This document shows, one piece after another, positions 8,221 to 15,251 of a stretch of 15,609 nucleotides of DNA. Position 1 is the stretch's first letter; the number at the start of each line of letters is the position of its first letter. Origin of the DNA: UBA8437 sp963933195 (GTDB lineage Bacteria; Planctomycetota; Planctomycetia; Planctomycetales; Planctomycetaceae); assembly GCA_963933195.1 (NCBI GenBank), contig CAWVUS010000115.1, positions 1 through 15,609 of the forward strand. The letters run 5' to 3'. The notes beneath the pieces were generated by a model that saw only the letters and a list, made by a program, of their open reading frames with translations, searched no databases and had not been told where the DNA came from. Made by a program: the position numbers and the translations under genes.

Positions 8221-9542
8221 TGTTCTGGCGCTCGTTGCGACAGGGGGCCAAGAGTCTGCTGCTCCACCCGCTGCGTTCCCTGTTGACGTTGCTGGGGATC
8301 TTCATCGGAGTGACCAGCGTGGTTTGGTTGCTGGCGATCAGCGAGGGGATCAGCCGGTCGGCCCAAAAGCAGATCGAGGACCTGGGTGTCACCAACATCA
8401 TCCTGCTTTCCAAGCGTCCCTCCAACGACAATCTCGAGGACACGGATTTCTGGACGCCGTACGGGATCAAGCGCCGCGACTACTCCACGCTCGTCGAGAC
8501 GATTCCGACGCTGGAATTTGCGTTGCGAATCCGTGAGGCGTATCGCGAAGCGCACTTTCGCGACAAGACGATGCAAGTGCGGCTGGTTGGTTGCACGACC
8601 GAGTACGCTCGAGTGATGCACCTGGATGTCCGGCGGGGTCACTTTCTCTCGGCGATCGACGTCGAGAATGAGGACAATGTCTGCGTTCTCGGAGCCGGTG
8701 CGGCGGCGAAATTCTTTCAGCTGCTGGACCCGGTGGGACAGACGATTCGTATCCGGGACATTCCCTACCGAGTCGTGGGATTGATGAAGGCCCGTTTGCC
8801 GATGGCCGGCATCGCCGGGTCGTTGGATTCGCAGGACTTCGGTGACGATGTCTATATCCCTGTCACGACATTCTGGCGGCGAATCGGGGATCGCACGTTG
8901 ACGATTGCGGCGGGCCAGCGAAGCGGCCAGGAAGTCGAGTTGAGCCAGGTCACCTTCCAGGTGCGATCGATCGACGACGTGGTGCCGACGGCCAAGGCGA
9001 TCGAGGACACCATGAGCCGGTTGCACGATGTTGAACAGCCCGATTACGCGGTCGTCACTCCGCTGGAACTGCTCGAACAGGCACGGGCCACGCGGCTGAT
9101 GTTCATGATTTTCATGGGGCTGATCGCGTTCATCTCGCTGCTGGTTGGAGGCATTGGGATCATGAATATCATGCTGGCGACAATCACCGAACGGACTCGC
9201 GAGATCGGTGTCCGTCGTGCCATGGGAGCCACCCGGTCAGATATTGTCAGGCAGTTCCTGATGGAGGTGACCGTGTTGACCACGGTGGGGGGACTGGCAG
9301 GCATCCTGGCCGGCCTGGGGTGTCCGTGGGTGCTGGTGGGGTTGCGTGAGCTGTTGCGGGACGTGTTTCCCGGCGCGACGGCGGGGCTGCCCGATATCGT
9401 CTCGAACGCGACCCCGGTGGTGCTGCCGTGGTCGATCGCCCTGGCTTTTGGAATCTCCGTCCTGATCGGGATTGTCTTCGGGATTTACCCTGCCCGTCGT
9501 GCCGCCTACCTGGATCCGATCGAGGCGTTGCGGCACGAGTAA
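8220..9542 (+). CDS. MacB/FtsX-type ABC transporter permease
   Basis: This 440-residue inner-membrane protein has the MacB permease layout. Transmembrane segment 1 is at about 18-41. A large periplasmic domain spans about 42-290. Three more membrane segments lie at about 293-320, 346-374 and 399-424. The cytoplasmic coupling segment TERTREIGVRRAMGATRSDI (323-342) and the ending YPARRAAYLDPIEALRHE are hallmarks of this family. E. coli MacB carries an ABC ATPase domain ahead of the permease, but here the protein begins directly at the pre-TM1 helix. The ATPase must come from a separate, LolD-like gene, and none lies in this window. The ATG overlaps the adaptor stop codon; an overlapping GTG three bases earlier is less likely. 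Such pairs act as mechanotransmission machines for lipoprotein, toxin or drug export. The substrate here is unknown. Confidence 0.9.
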   Translation: MFWRSLRQGAKSLLLHPLRSLLTLLGIFIGVTSVVWLLAISEGISRSAQKQIEDLGVTNIILLSKRPSNDNLEDTDFWTPYGIKRRDYSTLVETIPTLEFALRIREAYREAHFRDKTMQVRLVGCTTEYARVMHLDVRRGHFLSAIDVENEDNVCVLGAGAAAKFFQLLDPVGQTIRIRDIPYRVVGLMKARLPMAGIAGSLDSQDFGDDVYIPVTTFWRRIGDRTLTIAAGQRSGQEVELSQVTFQVRSIDDVVPTAKAIEDTMSRLHDVEQPDYAVVTPLELLEQARATRLMFMIFMGLIAFISLLVGGIGIMNIMLATITERTREIGVRRAMGATRSDIVRQFLMEVTVLTTVGGLAGILAGLGCPWVLVGLRELLRDVFPGATAGLPDIVSNATPVVLPWSIALAFGISVLIGIVFGIYPARRAAYLDPIEALRHE

Positions 9543-9545
9543 TTC

Positions 9546-9577
9546 CGCGAGACCCTGGACCATGGGGTCAGGCCGCG
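9546..9577. terminator. Candidate bidirectional hairpin between convergent genes
   Basis: An inner stem GACCCT/GGGGTC (9551-9569, one G-T pair) is flanked by complementary CGCG arms at 9546-9549 and 9574-9577. A T/G-rich stretch follows on the plus strand, without a true run of T. It lies between the converging permease and acs stop codons, where a shared terminator is expected. No folding energy was computed. Confidence 0.35.
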
Positions 9578-9641
9578 TGTTTGTGTTGCCGTCCCGCGAT
9601 TGGTGGGCGACTCGGTGGCCGGGTGAAATGGCCTGGTCGGG

Positions 9642-11591
9642 TCACTCGTCTTCCTCACGGAGTTTGGCCAGCACCGTGTAGTCCTCCAGCGTGGTCGTAT
9701 CGCCGATTTGTTCTCGCCCGGCAGCGATGTCTCGCAGCAGCCGTCTCATGATTTTCCCACTTCGTGTCTTGGGGACGGCGGCGGCAAATCGAATCTGGTC
9801 GGGCGTTGCGATGGCTCCGATTTGTTCTCGGACGTGGCTGGTCAATTCGGCTTTGAGTTCCTCGGAGTCGTCATCGACGGTCATTGTCACGAAACAGCAG
9901 ATGCCTTCCCCTTTCAGGTCGTGTGGGAAACCCACGACTGCCGCTTCTGCGACCTTGGGATGGGACACCAGGGAACTCTCGATTTCCATGGTGCTCAATC
10001 GGTGTCCCGCGACATTGAGCACGTCGTCGACACGCCCCATGATCCAGTAGTAGCCGTCCTCGTCACGACGGGCACCGTCGCCGGCGAAATAGCACCCCGG
10101 GATCTCGCTGAAATACGTCTCGAGAAAACGGTCGTGATCTCCGTAAAGTGTTCTCAGCATCGACGGCCAGGGCTGTTTCATGACCAGCAAACCGCCCTGG
10201 TTGTCATCCAGTTTCTGTCCGTCCTTGGTGACGATTTCCGGGACAACCCCAGGCAGCGGCCGGGTGCAGCTGCCCGGTTTCGTCGCGGTGATGCCCGGCA
10301 GGGGGCTGAGCATGATTCCGCCGGTTTCTGTTTGCCACCAGGTGTCCACGATCGGGCAACGTTCGGCGCCGATGACCCGGTGGTACCACATCCAGGCCTC
10401 GGGGTTGATTGGTTCCCCAACGGTGCCCAGCAGACGCAGGCTGGAGAGGTCGGCCTGTCCGGGCCAATCGTCGCCCCACTTGATGAAGGCCCGGATGGCC
10501 GTGGGCGCGGTGTAGAAGATCGATACCCCGTACTTCTCGACGATCTGCCAGAAGCGGCCTTCATCCGGCCAGTTCGGAGCACCCTCGTACATCACGGTGG
10601 TGGCTCCGTTGGCCAGGGGACCATAGACAATGTAGCTGTGCCCGGTGATCCAACCGATGTCGGCGGTGCACCAGTAGGTGTCGTCGTCCTTGAGGTCGAA
10701 GACCCAGCGCGACGTCATCGTCGTGCCCAGCAGGTAGCCGGCGGTGGTGTGCAGGACTCCCTTGGGTTTGCCGGTCGATCCGGAGGTGTAGAGGATGAAC
10801 AGGGGGTGTTCGGAGTCGAGCGGAGTGGCTTCGCATTCGGTCGAGGCGGTCTCGACCAGGTCGTGCCACCAGTAGTCCCGATCGGGGACCATCTCGACCT
10901 CGTATCCGGTTCGTCGTACCACGACAACTTTTTCGACCGACGGCGATTTTTCGAGACTCTTGTCGACGGCGGCCTTGAGAGGCAGTTCCTTGCCACGTCG
11001 CCAGCCGGCGTCGGCGGTGACGACCAGCTTGGCCTGTGCGTCGTTGTTTCGTTCGGCCACCGCGTCGGCGCTGAAGCCACCGAAGATGATCGAGTGCACA
11101 GCGCCGATTCGGGCGCAGGCCAGCATGGCGATGGCCAACTCGGGAATCATCGGCATGTACAGGGTGACCCGGTCCCCTGTTTCCACACCCAGTTGTTTCA
11201 GCACGTTGGCAAAACGGCACACCTCGCGGTGCAGGTCCTGGTAACGCAGGACCCGGGTGTCGCCGGGTTCGCCTTCCCAGATGATTGCAGCCTTGTTCTT
11301 TCGCCAGTTGTCCAGGTGCCGGTCGAGGCAGTTCTGGGTGACATTGAGTTTTCCACCGGTGAACCACTTCGTGTCGGGCATGTCGCCCTCGGACACCTGT
11401 TCGAAGGGTTCAATCCAATCGAGGTTCTCTCGCGCCAGTTCTCCCCAGAATCCATCGGGGTCGTCCTTGGCCCGCTGCCACATTTCCTGGTATTGCTCGT
11501 CGCTGGAGATGTGGGCGTCGGCCGAAAAGGCCTCCGCTGGTGGGAATTGACGGTTTTCCTTCAGTACGCTTTGAATCGCATCGTCACTCAT
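9642..11591 (-). CDS. acs: Acetyl-CoA synthetase (AMP-forming)
   Basis: This 649-residue cytoplasmic enzyme converts acetate, ATP and CoA to acetyl-CoA, AMP and pyrophosphate through acetyl-AMP. Its length matches the roughly 650 residues usual for Acs. The phosphate loop YTSGSTGKPKG is at 268-278. DTWWQTETGG lies at 416-425; its tryptophan pair is characteristic of the small acetate pocket. GDGARRDEDGYYWIMGRVDD (504-523) contains the adenylate-binding aspartate and hinge. TRSGK ends at Lys613, equivalent to the lysine near 609 whose acylation controls enteric Acs. The chosen ATG has a GGAG site about ten bases upstream; the frame stays open 24 codons further, into the promoter region, without support. 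It has its own promoter candidate in the gap after the SDR gene. The function is confidently assigned. Confidence 0.96.
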   Translation of the reverse strand: MSDDAIQSVLKENRQFPPAEAFSADAHISSDEQYQEMWQRAKDDPDGFWGELARENLDWIEPFEQVSEGDMPDTKWFTGGKLNVTQNCLDRHLDNWRKNKAAIIWEGEPGDTRVLRYQDLHREVCRFANVLKQLGVETGDRVTLYMPMIPELAIAMLACARIGAVHSIIFGGFSADAVAERNNDAQAKLVVTADAGWRRGKELPLKAAVDKSLEKSPSVEKVVVVRRTGYEVEMVPDRDYWWHDLVETASTECEATPLDSEHPLFILYTSGSTGKPKGVLHTTAGYLLGTTMTSRWVFDLKDDDTYWCTADIGWITGHSYIVYGPLANGATTVMYEGAPNWPDEGRFWQIVEKYGVSIFYTAPTAIRAFIKWGDDWPGQADLSSLRLLGTVGEPINPEAWMWYHRVIGAERCPIVDTWWQTETGGIMLSPLPGITATKPGSCTRPLPGVVPEIVTKDGQKLDDNQGGLLVMKQPWPSMLRTLYGDHDRFLETYFSEIPGCYFAGDGARRDEDGYYWIMGRVDDVLNVAGHRLSTMEIESSLVSHPKVAEAAVVGFPHDLKGEGICCFVTMTVDDDSEELKAELTSHVREQIGAIATPDQIRFAAAVPKTRSGKIMRRLLRDIAAGREQIGDTTTLEDYTVLAKLREEDE

Positions 11592-11649
11592 GGGGACGAG
11601 CTCCTGGTGTGTTTCGATCGGTGGGGAGAGTCGAGAGGAATGGGGCGGT

Positions 11650-11688
11650 GAACGCCCGGCCAAGCAGCCAATTCTACGAACGCCCGGC
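11650..11688. repeat. 11-bp direct repeat at the acs promoter
   Basis: GAACGCCCGGC occurs at 11650-11660 and again at 11678-11688, 28 bp from start to start and perfectly conserved. One copy lies within the -35/-10 spacer of the acs promoter candidate and the other lies just after the predicted transcription start. That geometry fits an operator for a repressor, but this is inference. Confidence 0.55.
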
Positions 11689-11700
11689 GCAGGGTGTCAA
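11671..11700 (-). promoter_or_regulatory. Sigma70-type promoter candidate for acs
   Basis: On the minus strand a perfect TTGACA (11700-11695) is followed after 18 bases by TAGAAT (11676-11671), five of six matches to the -10 consensus. Transcription would start near 11664, giving a leader of about 73 nt before the acs ATG. The site lies downstream of the SDR stop codon, so acs would be transcribed independently. Confidence 0.6.
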
Positions 11701-11727
11701 ACAATGGTCGAGGCGACCGACTGGACT

Positions 11728-12510
11728 CTACTGCTTGCCTTCGGCACGGTTGGACCACCATGGCTGGCCAACACCTCCGTCGATGGTGGTTGTGCTGCCG
11801 GTCATGTAACTGGCCTTGTCGCTGAGAATAAACGCGATGCTCTCGGCGATCTCTTCGGCCGTTCCCAACCGTTTCAAGGGCAGCTCAGCTGCCCCTTCCT
11901 CGAGCTGTTCCTCGGAGAAGAACTTCCGTTCACCGGGTGTGTCGATCCAGCCCGGATGGACGATGTTGACCCGAATGCGATGTGGGGCGAGTTCCATCGA
12001 GGCGGTACGTGACATGTGGTCGATGGCGGCCTTGGACATGTTGTAGGCCATCGAGGTGGGGATCGCGAGCACCGCGTGCGGAGAACTGACCATCACGATC
12101 GAGCCGCCCTCACCCTGCCGCACCATGTGTTGGGCCGAGGCTCTCAGCCCGTAGAAGGCGCCCCACATCGAGACGTCGATCGTACGTTTGAAGCCCTCCA
12201 TGTCCGCATCAATCATCAGTTCGCGGTCACTGTAGGCGGCATTGGAGACAAACAGGTCGAGCCGACCGAGTTCCTCGACGGTCCGGGCCACCATGGCCTC
12301 GACGGCTTCCTGATCGGACACGTCAGCCTGCAACAGCACGGCCCTTCGTCCCATTCGTTCGATCTCTTCGACCACCTCGAGAGCCTCGTCGGTATGCGAG
12401 CGGTAGTTGATTCCCACGTCGGCACCGTCACGGGCCAGGGCGATCGCTGTGGCCCGTCCAATCCCACGCGACGCGCCCGTTACCAGCCCGACTCGTCCTT
12501 CGAAACTCAT
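11728..12510 (-). CDS. Short-chain dehydrogenase/reductase (SDR) family oxidoreductase
   Basis: This 260-residue classical SDR is predicted to be a cytoplasmic NAD(P)-dependent alcohol/carbonyl oxidoreductase. The cofactor turn TGASRGIG is at 11-18, and Arg15 and Arg37 in NYRSHT hint at NADP preference. The NAA motif is at 90-92. The catalytic Ser143, Tyr156 and Lys160 are present, the last two in a YNMSK motif. PGWIDTP at 186-192 and the C-terminal DGG loop are typical of the glucose-1-dehydrogenase/FabG-like branch. The conserved Asn of the usual catalytic tetrad appears as Ser114, in VSMWGAF. The start was chosen at the ATG directly before the Rossmann fold, with an AAGGA site upstream; the open frame extends 46 codons further as low-complexity sequence. 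The substrate is not evident. It lies 136 bp upstream of acs. Confidence 0.9.
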   Translation of the reverse strand: MSFEGRVGLVTGASRGIGRATAIALARDGADVGINYRSHTDEALEVVEEIERMGRRAVLLQADVSDQEAVEAMVARTVEELGRLDLFVSNAAYSDRELMIDADMEGFKRTIDVSMWGAFYGLRASAQHMVRQGEGGSIVMVSSPHAVLAIPTSMAYNMSKAAIDHMSRTASMELAPHRIRVNIVHPGWIDTPGERKFFSEEQLEEGAAELPLKRLGTAEEIAESIAFILSDKASYMTGSTTTIDGGVGQPWWSNRAEGKQ

Positions 12511-12532
12511 TGCCACTGTGTCCTTCAACTGA

Positions 12533-12559
12533 CGGCGTTTGGAACGATCTCGAACGCCG
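12533..12559. repeat. Inverted repeat in the SDR leader
   Basis: CGGCGTT (12533-12539) and AACGCCG (12553-12559) are perfect 7-bp inverted arms separated by 13 bp. They lie 22 bp upstream of the SDR start codon. This could be an operator or a leader hairpin, and no promoter hexamers could be placed around it with confidence. Confidence 0.45.
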
Positions 12560-12653
12560 GAGGGTGATGACCAGCACGGCCATCGGGAGGAAGTCAAATC
12601 GCAACACGGCCGACTCGTCCCGGTTGCAGGGGGAGGAATCGGCCGCAATCGCA

Positions 12654-12674
12654 GTTGGTTCTGAAGAAACCAAC
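12654..12674 (-). terminator. Hairpin just downstream of the Fe-S carrier gene
   Basis: GTTGGTT (12654-12660) and AACCAAC (12668-12674) form a perfect 7-bp stem with a 7-nt loop. It begins about ten bases after the minus-strand stop codon at 12685. No T run follows on the minus strand, so it is either a weak terminator or an mRNA-end stabiliser. Confidence 0.4.
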
Positions 12675-12684
12675 CTCAATCAAT

Positions 12685-13020
12685 TTAGCAGGAGAAGCTA
12701 GTTCCGCAGCCGCAGGACTGCTGTGCATTGGGGTTGTCGAATCGGAAACCCCGCTGTTCCAGCCCGTCGTGCCAGTCGATGACCACACCGTCGAGATACA
12801 GCATGCTCTTCCGGTCCACGGCGATCCGCACACCGTGTTGCGTCGAGACGTCATCGGCTGTTTCGTCGACCTTGTCATCCCATGCCAGGCGATACTGGAA
12901 GCCGCCACAGCCGCCGCCAGAGACTCCCACCCGCAAAACATGTCCGTCAGTCGCCTGGCTTGTTTCTTCCAGTGCGCGAGACGCTTCGACCGCAGCCTTT
13001 TCGGTAATCGTGATTCCCAT
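12685..13020 (-). CDS. A-type iron-sulfur cluster carrier (IscA/ErpA/HesB family)
   Basis: This 111-residue cytoplasmic protein delivers Fe-S clusters to apo-enzymes. The three family cysteines are present: Cys38 in GGCGGF, and Cys103 and Cys105 in the C-terminal SCGCGTSF motif. The N-terminus (MGITITEKAA) and the segment DNPNAQQSCGCG are typical, and the length is normal. The protein ends with a further cysteine, Cys111, directly after SFS. An AAGG ribosome site lies upstream of the ATG. An extended -10 promoter candidate lies about 70 bp upstream. No isc or suf genes are nearby, and the SDR gene follows after a 174-bp gap. The family is certain; the choice between IscA, ErpA and SufA is not possible from sequence alone. 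Confidence 0.93.
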   Translation of the reverse strand: MGITITEKAAVEASRALEETSQATDGHVLRVGVSGGGCGGFQYRLAWDDKVDETADDVSTQHGVRIAVDRKSMLYLDGVVIDWHDGLEQRGFRFDNPNAQQSCGCGTSFSC

Positions 13021-13091
13021 CGTTTCACCCTTGTTTCCGAGAGGCTTTGGTGCCGACCCCCGGCCCTGTTGCCTCCATCCGGATCGGCATC

Positions 13092-13113
13092 ATTGTAGCA
13101 ACCCCGTGGGGGT
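13092..13113 (-). promoter_or_regulatory. Extended -10 element and palindrome upstream of the Fe-S carrier gene
   Basis: On the minus strand TGCTACAAT gives a TGn extension plus TACAAT (13097-13092), five of six matches to consensus, with no good -35. Directly upstream is the perfect inverted repeat ACCCC-GTG-GGGGT (13101-13113), covering the region from just upstream of the -10 element toward the -35. A regulator could bind there. The start of transcription would lie near 13085. Confidence 0.4.
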
Positions 13114-13179
13114 CAGAACAGACCAGCCGTGACGTCCGGACCAAAGGCATTCCAACTTGTTGGGCTGTGTGATCCGGTC

Positions 13180-13208
13180 TTGCGGCTCTTTATGCAAAAC
13201 ACTATCAA
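13180..13208 (+). promoter_or_regulatory. Weak promoter candidate for the DUF2752-lipoprotein operon
   Basis: TTGCGG (13180-13185) and TATCAA (13203-13208) are separated by 17 bases in the most A/T-rich part of the gap. The start of transcription would lie about 20 bp before the ATG at 13236. The matches are only partial, at three and four of six. Confidence 0.3.
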
Positions 13209-13235
13209 ACCGCCCCTTCCTGCTCTGAATCACTC

Positions 13236-13676
13236 ATGGCCTGGTACCACTCTGGACATGGTCGACCGATCAACACGGTTGTCCGACTGTTGCTGGTGGC
13301 CTGGGGAGTGTTTCTGCTGGGCGGATTTTCATTAGCGATTCGATTATCTCCCAATCCGGCTGGATTCGGTACTCACCAGCAACTGGGACTCCCTCCTTGT
13401 TCATTCCAAACCATGTTCGGCGTTCCCTGTCCCAGTTGTGGGATGACCACATCGTTCTCTCATTTCGTTCGAGGGCAGTGGATCCTGTCAGCTCGTGCCA
13501 ATATCGGCGGCCTTTTGCTGGCGATGACCAGTGCGGTGATGTTGCCGTGGTCGTTTTGGAGCGGGTGGAGAGGGGAACTCGTGGGCGTCCGCGATCCGGA
13601 CAGTTGGCTGGCCTGGGGCGTTGGCGGGTTGACGGGGGTGACTGTCATCAACTGGTTGATCGAGGTGATAACCTGA
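13236..13676 (+). CDS. DUF2752 family membrane protein
   Basis: This 146-residue integral membrane protein has hydrophobic segments at about 14-36, 88-106 and 123-143. The DUF2752 signature is clear: LPPC with Cys55, then VPCPSCGMTT with Cys65 and Cys68, then a GQW...ANIGG segment. The CPxCG motif could bind metal or form a disulfide; the family has no established function. No strong ribosome site precedes the ATG. The stop codon overlaps the next start (TGATG), coupling it to the lipoprotein gene and suggesting a shared envelope role. Confidence 0.88.
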   Translation: MAWYHSGHGRPINTVVRLLLVAWGVFLLGGFSLAIRLSPNPAGFGTHQQLGLPPCSFQTMFGVPCPSCGMTTSFSHFVRGQWILSARANIGGLLLAMTSAVMLPWSFWSGWRGELVGVRDPDSWLAWGVGGLTGVTVINWLIEVIT

Positions 13677-14374
13677 TGCGTTGGTCCCCTCCTGCCAAGT
13701 CACGTTCTTCGATTCACAGTTGGCGATTTCGCCTGGTGTTGATGATCGCGACAGCCATGTTGGTGGGGACACTTCCAGGTTGCTCGCTCGGCGTGATGGC
13801 CGGCAAGATGATCTTTGGTGATCCCCGGATGCCGGCGGAATTCACGATGGCGACCGGTGTGAACCTGGTCGACTCGGAACACACCGTCGTTGTAGTCGCC
13901 CGGGTGCCCACCTACTTGTCCGGAGATCTTGCGACCCTGGAACCGGACCTGATCACCGGCGTCACTGACCAACTGTTGCGTGAATCAATCCAAGCGACTC
14001 CAGCCGACGAGGTGATCGACTGGATCGACGAACGGGGGACCAGCGATGCTGTCGATGCAGCGGCCGAAAAATTCGGTACTGACTTCGTGATTCATATCGA
14101 CTTGTCCACATTCGAGAATCTTGAAGAGAAGACATCGTGGTTGCATCGTGGCCGTTCGGCCGGGACGGTCACGGCCTTCAAGGTGGAAACAGTTGCTGGC
14201 AAGAAGGTGCCGCGGATGATCTTCGAACGCGGGTTCGATGAACGGCATCCCCGTCGACAACCGGTGCCCGTGGGCGAAGTGTCTCGGACTGTGTTTGTCC
14301 GCCGCCATCTCGATCAACTCACCAATGATCTCGCTCGCAAATTCCACACTCATCTGCCTGGAGCTGGTATCTGA
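13676..14374 (+). CDS. Lipoprotein of unrecognised family (copy 1 of a paralogous pair)
   Basis: This is a 232-residue predicted lipoprotein. The signal has basic residues (Lys8, Arg10, Arg17, Arg19), a hydrophobic core (20-31) and the lipobox LPGC with Cys36. The start at 13676 overlaps the DUF2752 stop codon. An open frame runs further upstream but is only a shadow inside DUF2752. The mature part has a VVVVARVP strand near 71-78, a helical region near 90-135, FVIHIDL near 137-143, a HRGR segment near 157-160, RHPR near 190-194, and a C-terminal amphipathic helix about 202-226. The next gene shares this order. The alternation of strand, helix and a late I/VIHI strand recalls CsgG/LpoB-type alpha/beta lipoprotein folds, but that is only a suggestion. 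I recognise no named family. Confidence 0.82.
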   Translation: MRWSPPAKSRSSIHSWRFRLVLMIATAMLVGTLPGCSLGVMAGKMIFGDPRMPAEFTMATGVNLVDSEHTVVVVARVPTYLSGDLATLEPDLITGVTDQLLRESIQATPADEVIDWIDERGTSDAVDAAAEKFGTDFVIHIDLSTFENLEEKTSWLHRGRSAGTVTAFKVETVAGKKVPRMIFERGFDERHPRRQPVPVGEVSRTVFVRRHLDQLTNDLARKFHTHLPGAGI

Positions 14375-14421
14375 GCCTCCGGCCGACACAGCACAAGATC
14401 ACCACAACGGACTTTCCCGTC

Positions 14422-15117
14422 ATGACTCTTTCACGCCGCCCCCGCCGTCTTGGACGCCTGTTGAGGATCTCGGTCCACACGACCGCTGCGGCAGTTGTCG
14501 TCGTCTCCTTGACCGGTTGCCTGAAGCAGATTCTCTTTCTCGGTTTGTTGATTCACGGCCCACCGTCGGTCGAGCCCGATTTCGAATCCCGAACCGGGAA
14601 GTCGATGACGGCCAAGGGAGTCACCGTAGCGGTCCTGTGTGAGGCACCCCTGGAATTGCAGCACGACTTTGGAAAGATCGATCGTGAGCTGGGCAAGTAT
14701 CTCACCTTTCGGTTGCGTGAACACCAGGTTGTTTCAGTGCATCACGAGAGAGTGCAGGCGTGGCTTGACGAGCACCCGCACTGGGACTCGCCGACGGAAC
14801 TGGGCAAGGCGCTCGGCGTGACCTACGTGATCCACATCGAGATCGAACAGCACAGCCTGTTCGAGAAGAACAACCAGAACCTGTTGCGTGGTCGGACCGA
14901 GGGGTTGTTGAGTGTTTATGAGATGTCGGATGATGGTGACGGGAAGCGAATCTACACTCGCGACGTCCGTGCGAGACACCCGAGACTGGCGCCGCGTTCG
15001 ACGTACAACACCACCCTGGCCAATTTCAAACGCGAGTACCTGTCGCGACTCAGCGACCAGCTTGGATGGTATTTCTACGAACACCATCACGGCGATGATA
15101 TTCCGGATGCCACGTAA
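14422..15117 (+). CDS. Lipoprotein of unrecognised family (copy 2 of a paralogous pair)
   Basis: This is a 231-residue predicted lipoprotein. It has a strongly basic N-terminus (RRPRRLGR), a hydrophobic stretch at 20-30 and the lipobox LTGC with Cys33. After the signal come VTVAVLCEAP (67-76), a helix, VVSVHHERVQAWLDEH (103-118), LGKALGVTYVIHIEI (127-141), RGRTEG (156-161), ARHPRLAP (184-191) and a C-terminal helix (201-220). YVIHIEI, RGR and RHPR align in the same order with FVIHIDL, RGR and RHPR of the preceding gene, so the two arose by duplication and diverged substantially. The gap between them is 47 bp with no visible terminator, so they are likely cotranscribed. The ribosome site is weak. 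The function is unknown; the location is presumably the periplasmic face of the inner or outer membrane. Confidence 0.82.
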   Translation: MTLSRRPRRLGRLLRISVHTTAAAVVVVSLTGCLKQILFLGLLIHGPPSVEPDFESRTGKSMTAKGVTVAVLCEAPLELQHDFGKIDRELGKYLTFRLREHQVVSVHHERVQAWLDEHPHWDSPTELGKALGVTYVIHIEIEQHSLFEKNNQNLLRGRTEGLLSVYEMSDDGDGKRIYTRDVRARHPRLAPRSTYNTTLANFKREYLSRLSDQLGWYFYEHHHGDDIPDAT

Positions 15118-15200
15118 TTGCCGTCGGCGCTGAGTGGGAATTGACCGTCGCCGGTCTCTCGCGAATAATCGATTGGGATGATCAGTCCCGTGATAGTGCA

Positions 15201-15217
15201 GCGGTGCGCAGCGCCGC
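15201..15217 (+). terminator. GC-rich hairpin after the lipoprotein operon
   Basis: GCGGTGC and GCGCCGC can pair into a 7-bp stem (one G-T pair) around a GCA loop, 83 nt after the lipoprotein stop codon. No T run follows. It could end the operon or be fortuitous in GC-rich sequence. Confidence 0.25.
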
Positions 15218-15251
15218 GCGGGATGGTGCGAGCCGATCGTGAGTTGCGTGG

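Noticed and set aside
7998..9026. A 342-codon minus-strand frame opposite the adaptor-permease junction
   Set aside because: It spans two coupled transport genes with clear motifs and has no start context or recognisable domain.
9708..11651. A 647-codon open frame on the plus strand opposite acs
   Set aside because: It mirrors acs, which has every family motif on the minus strand. The plus-strand translation has no recognisable domain, and such frames are common opposite GC-rich genes.
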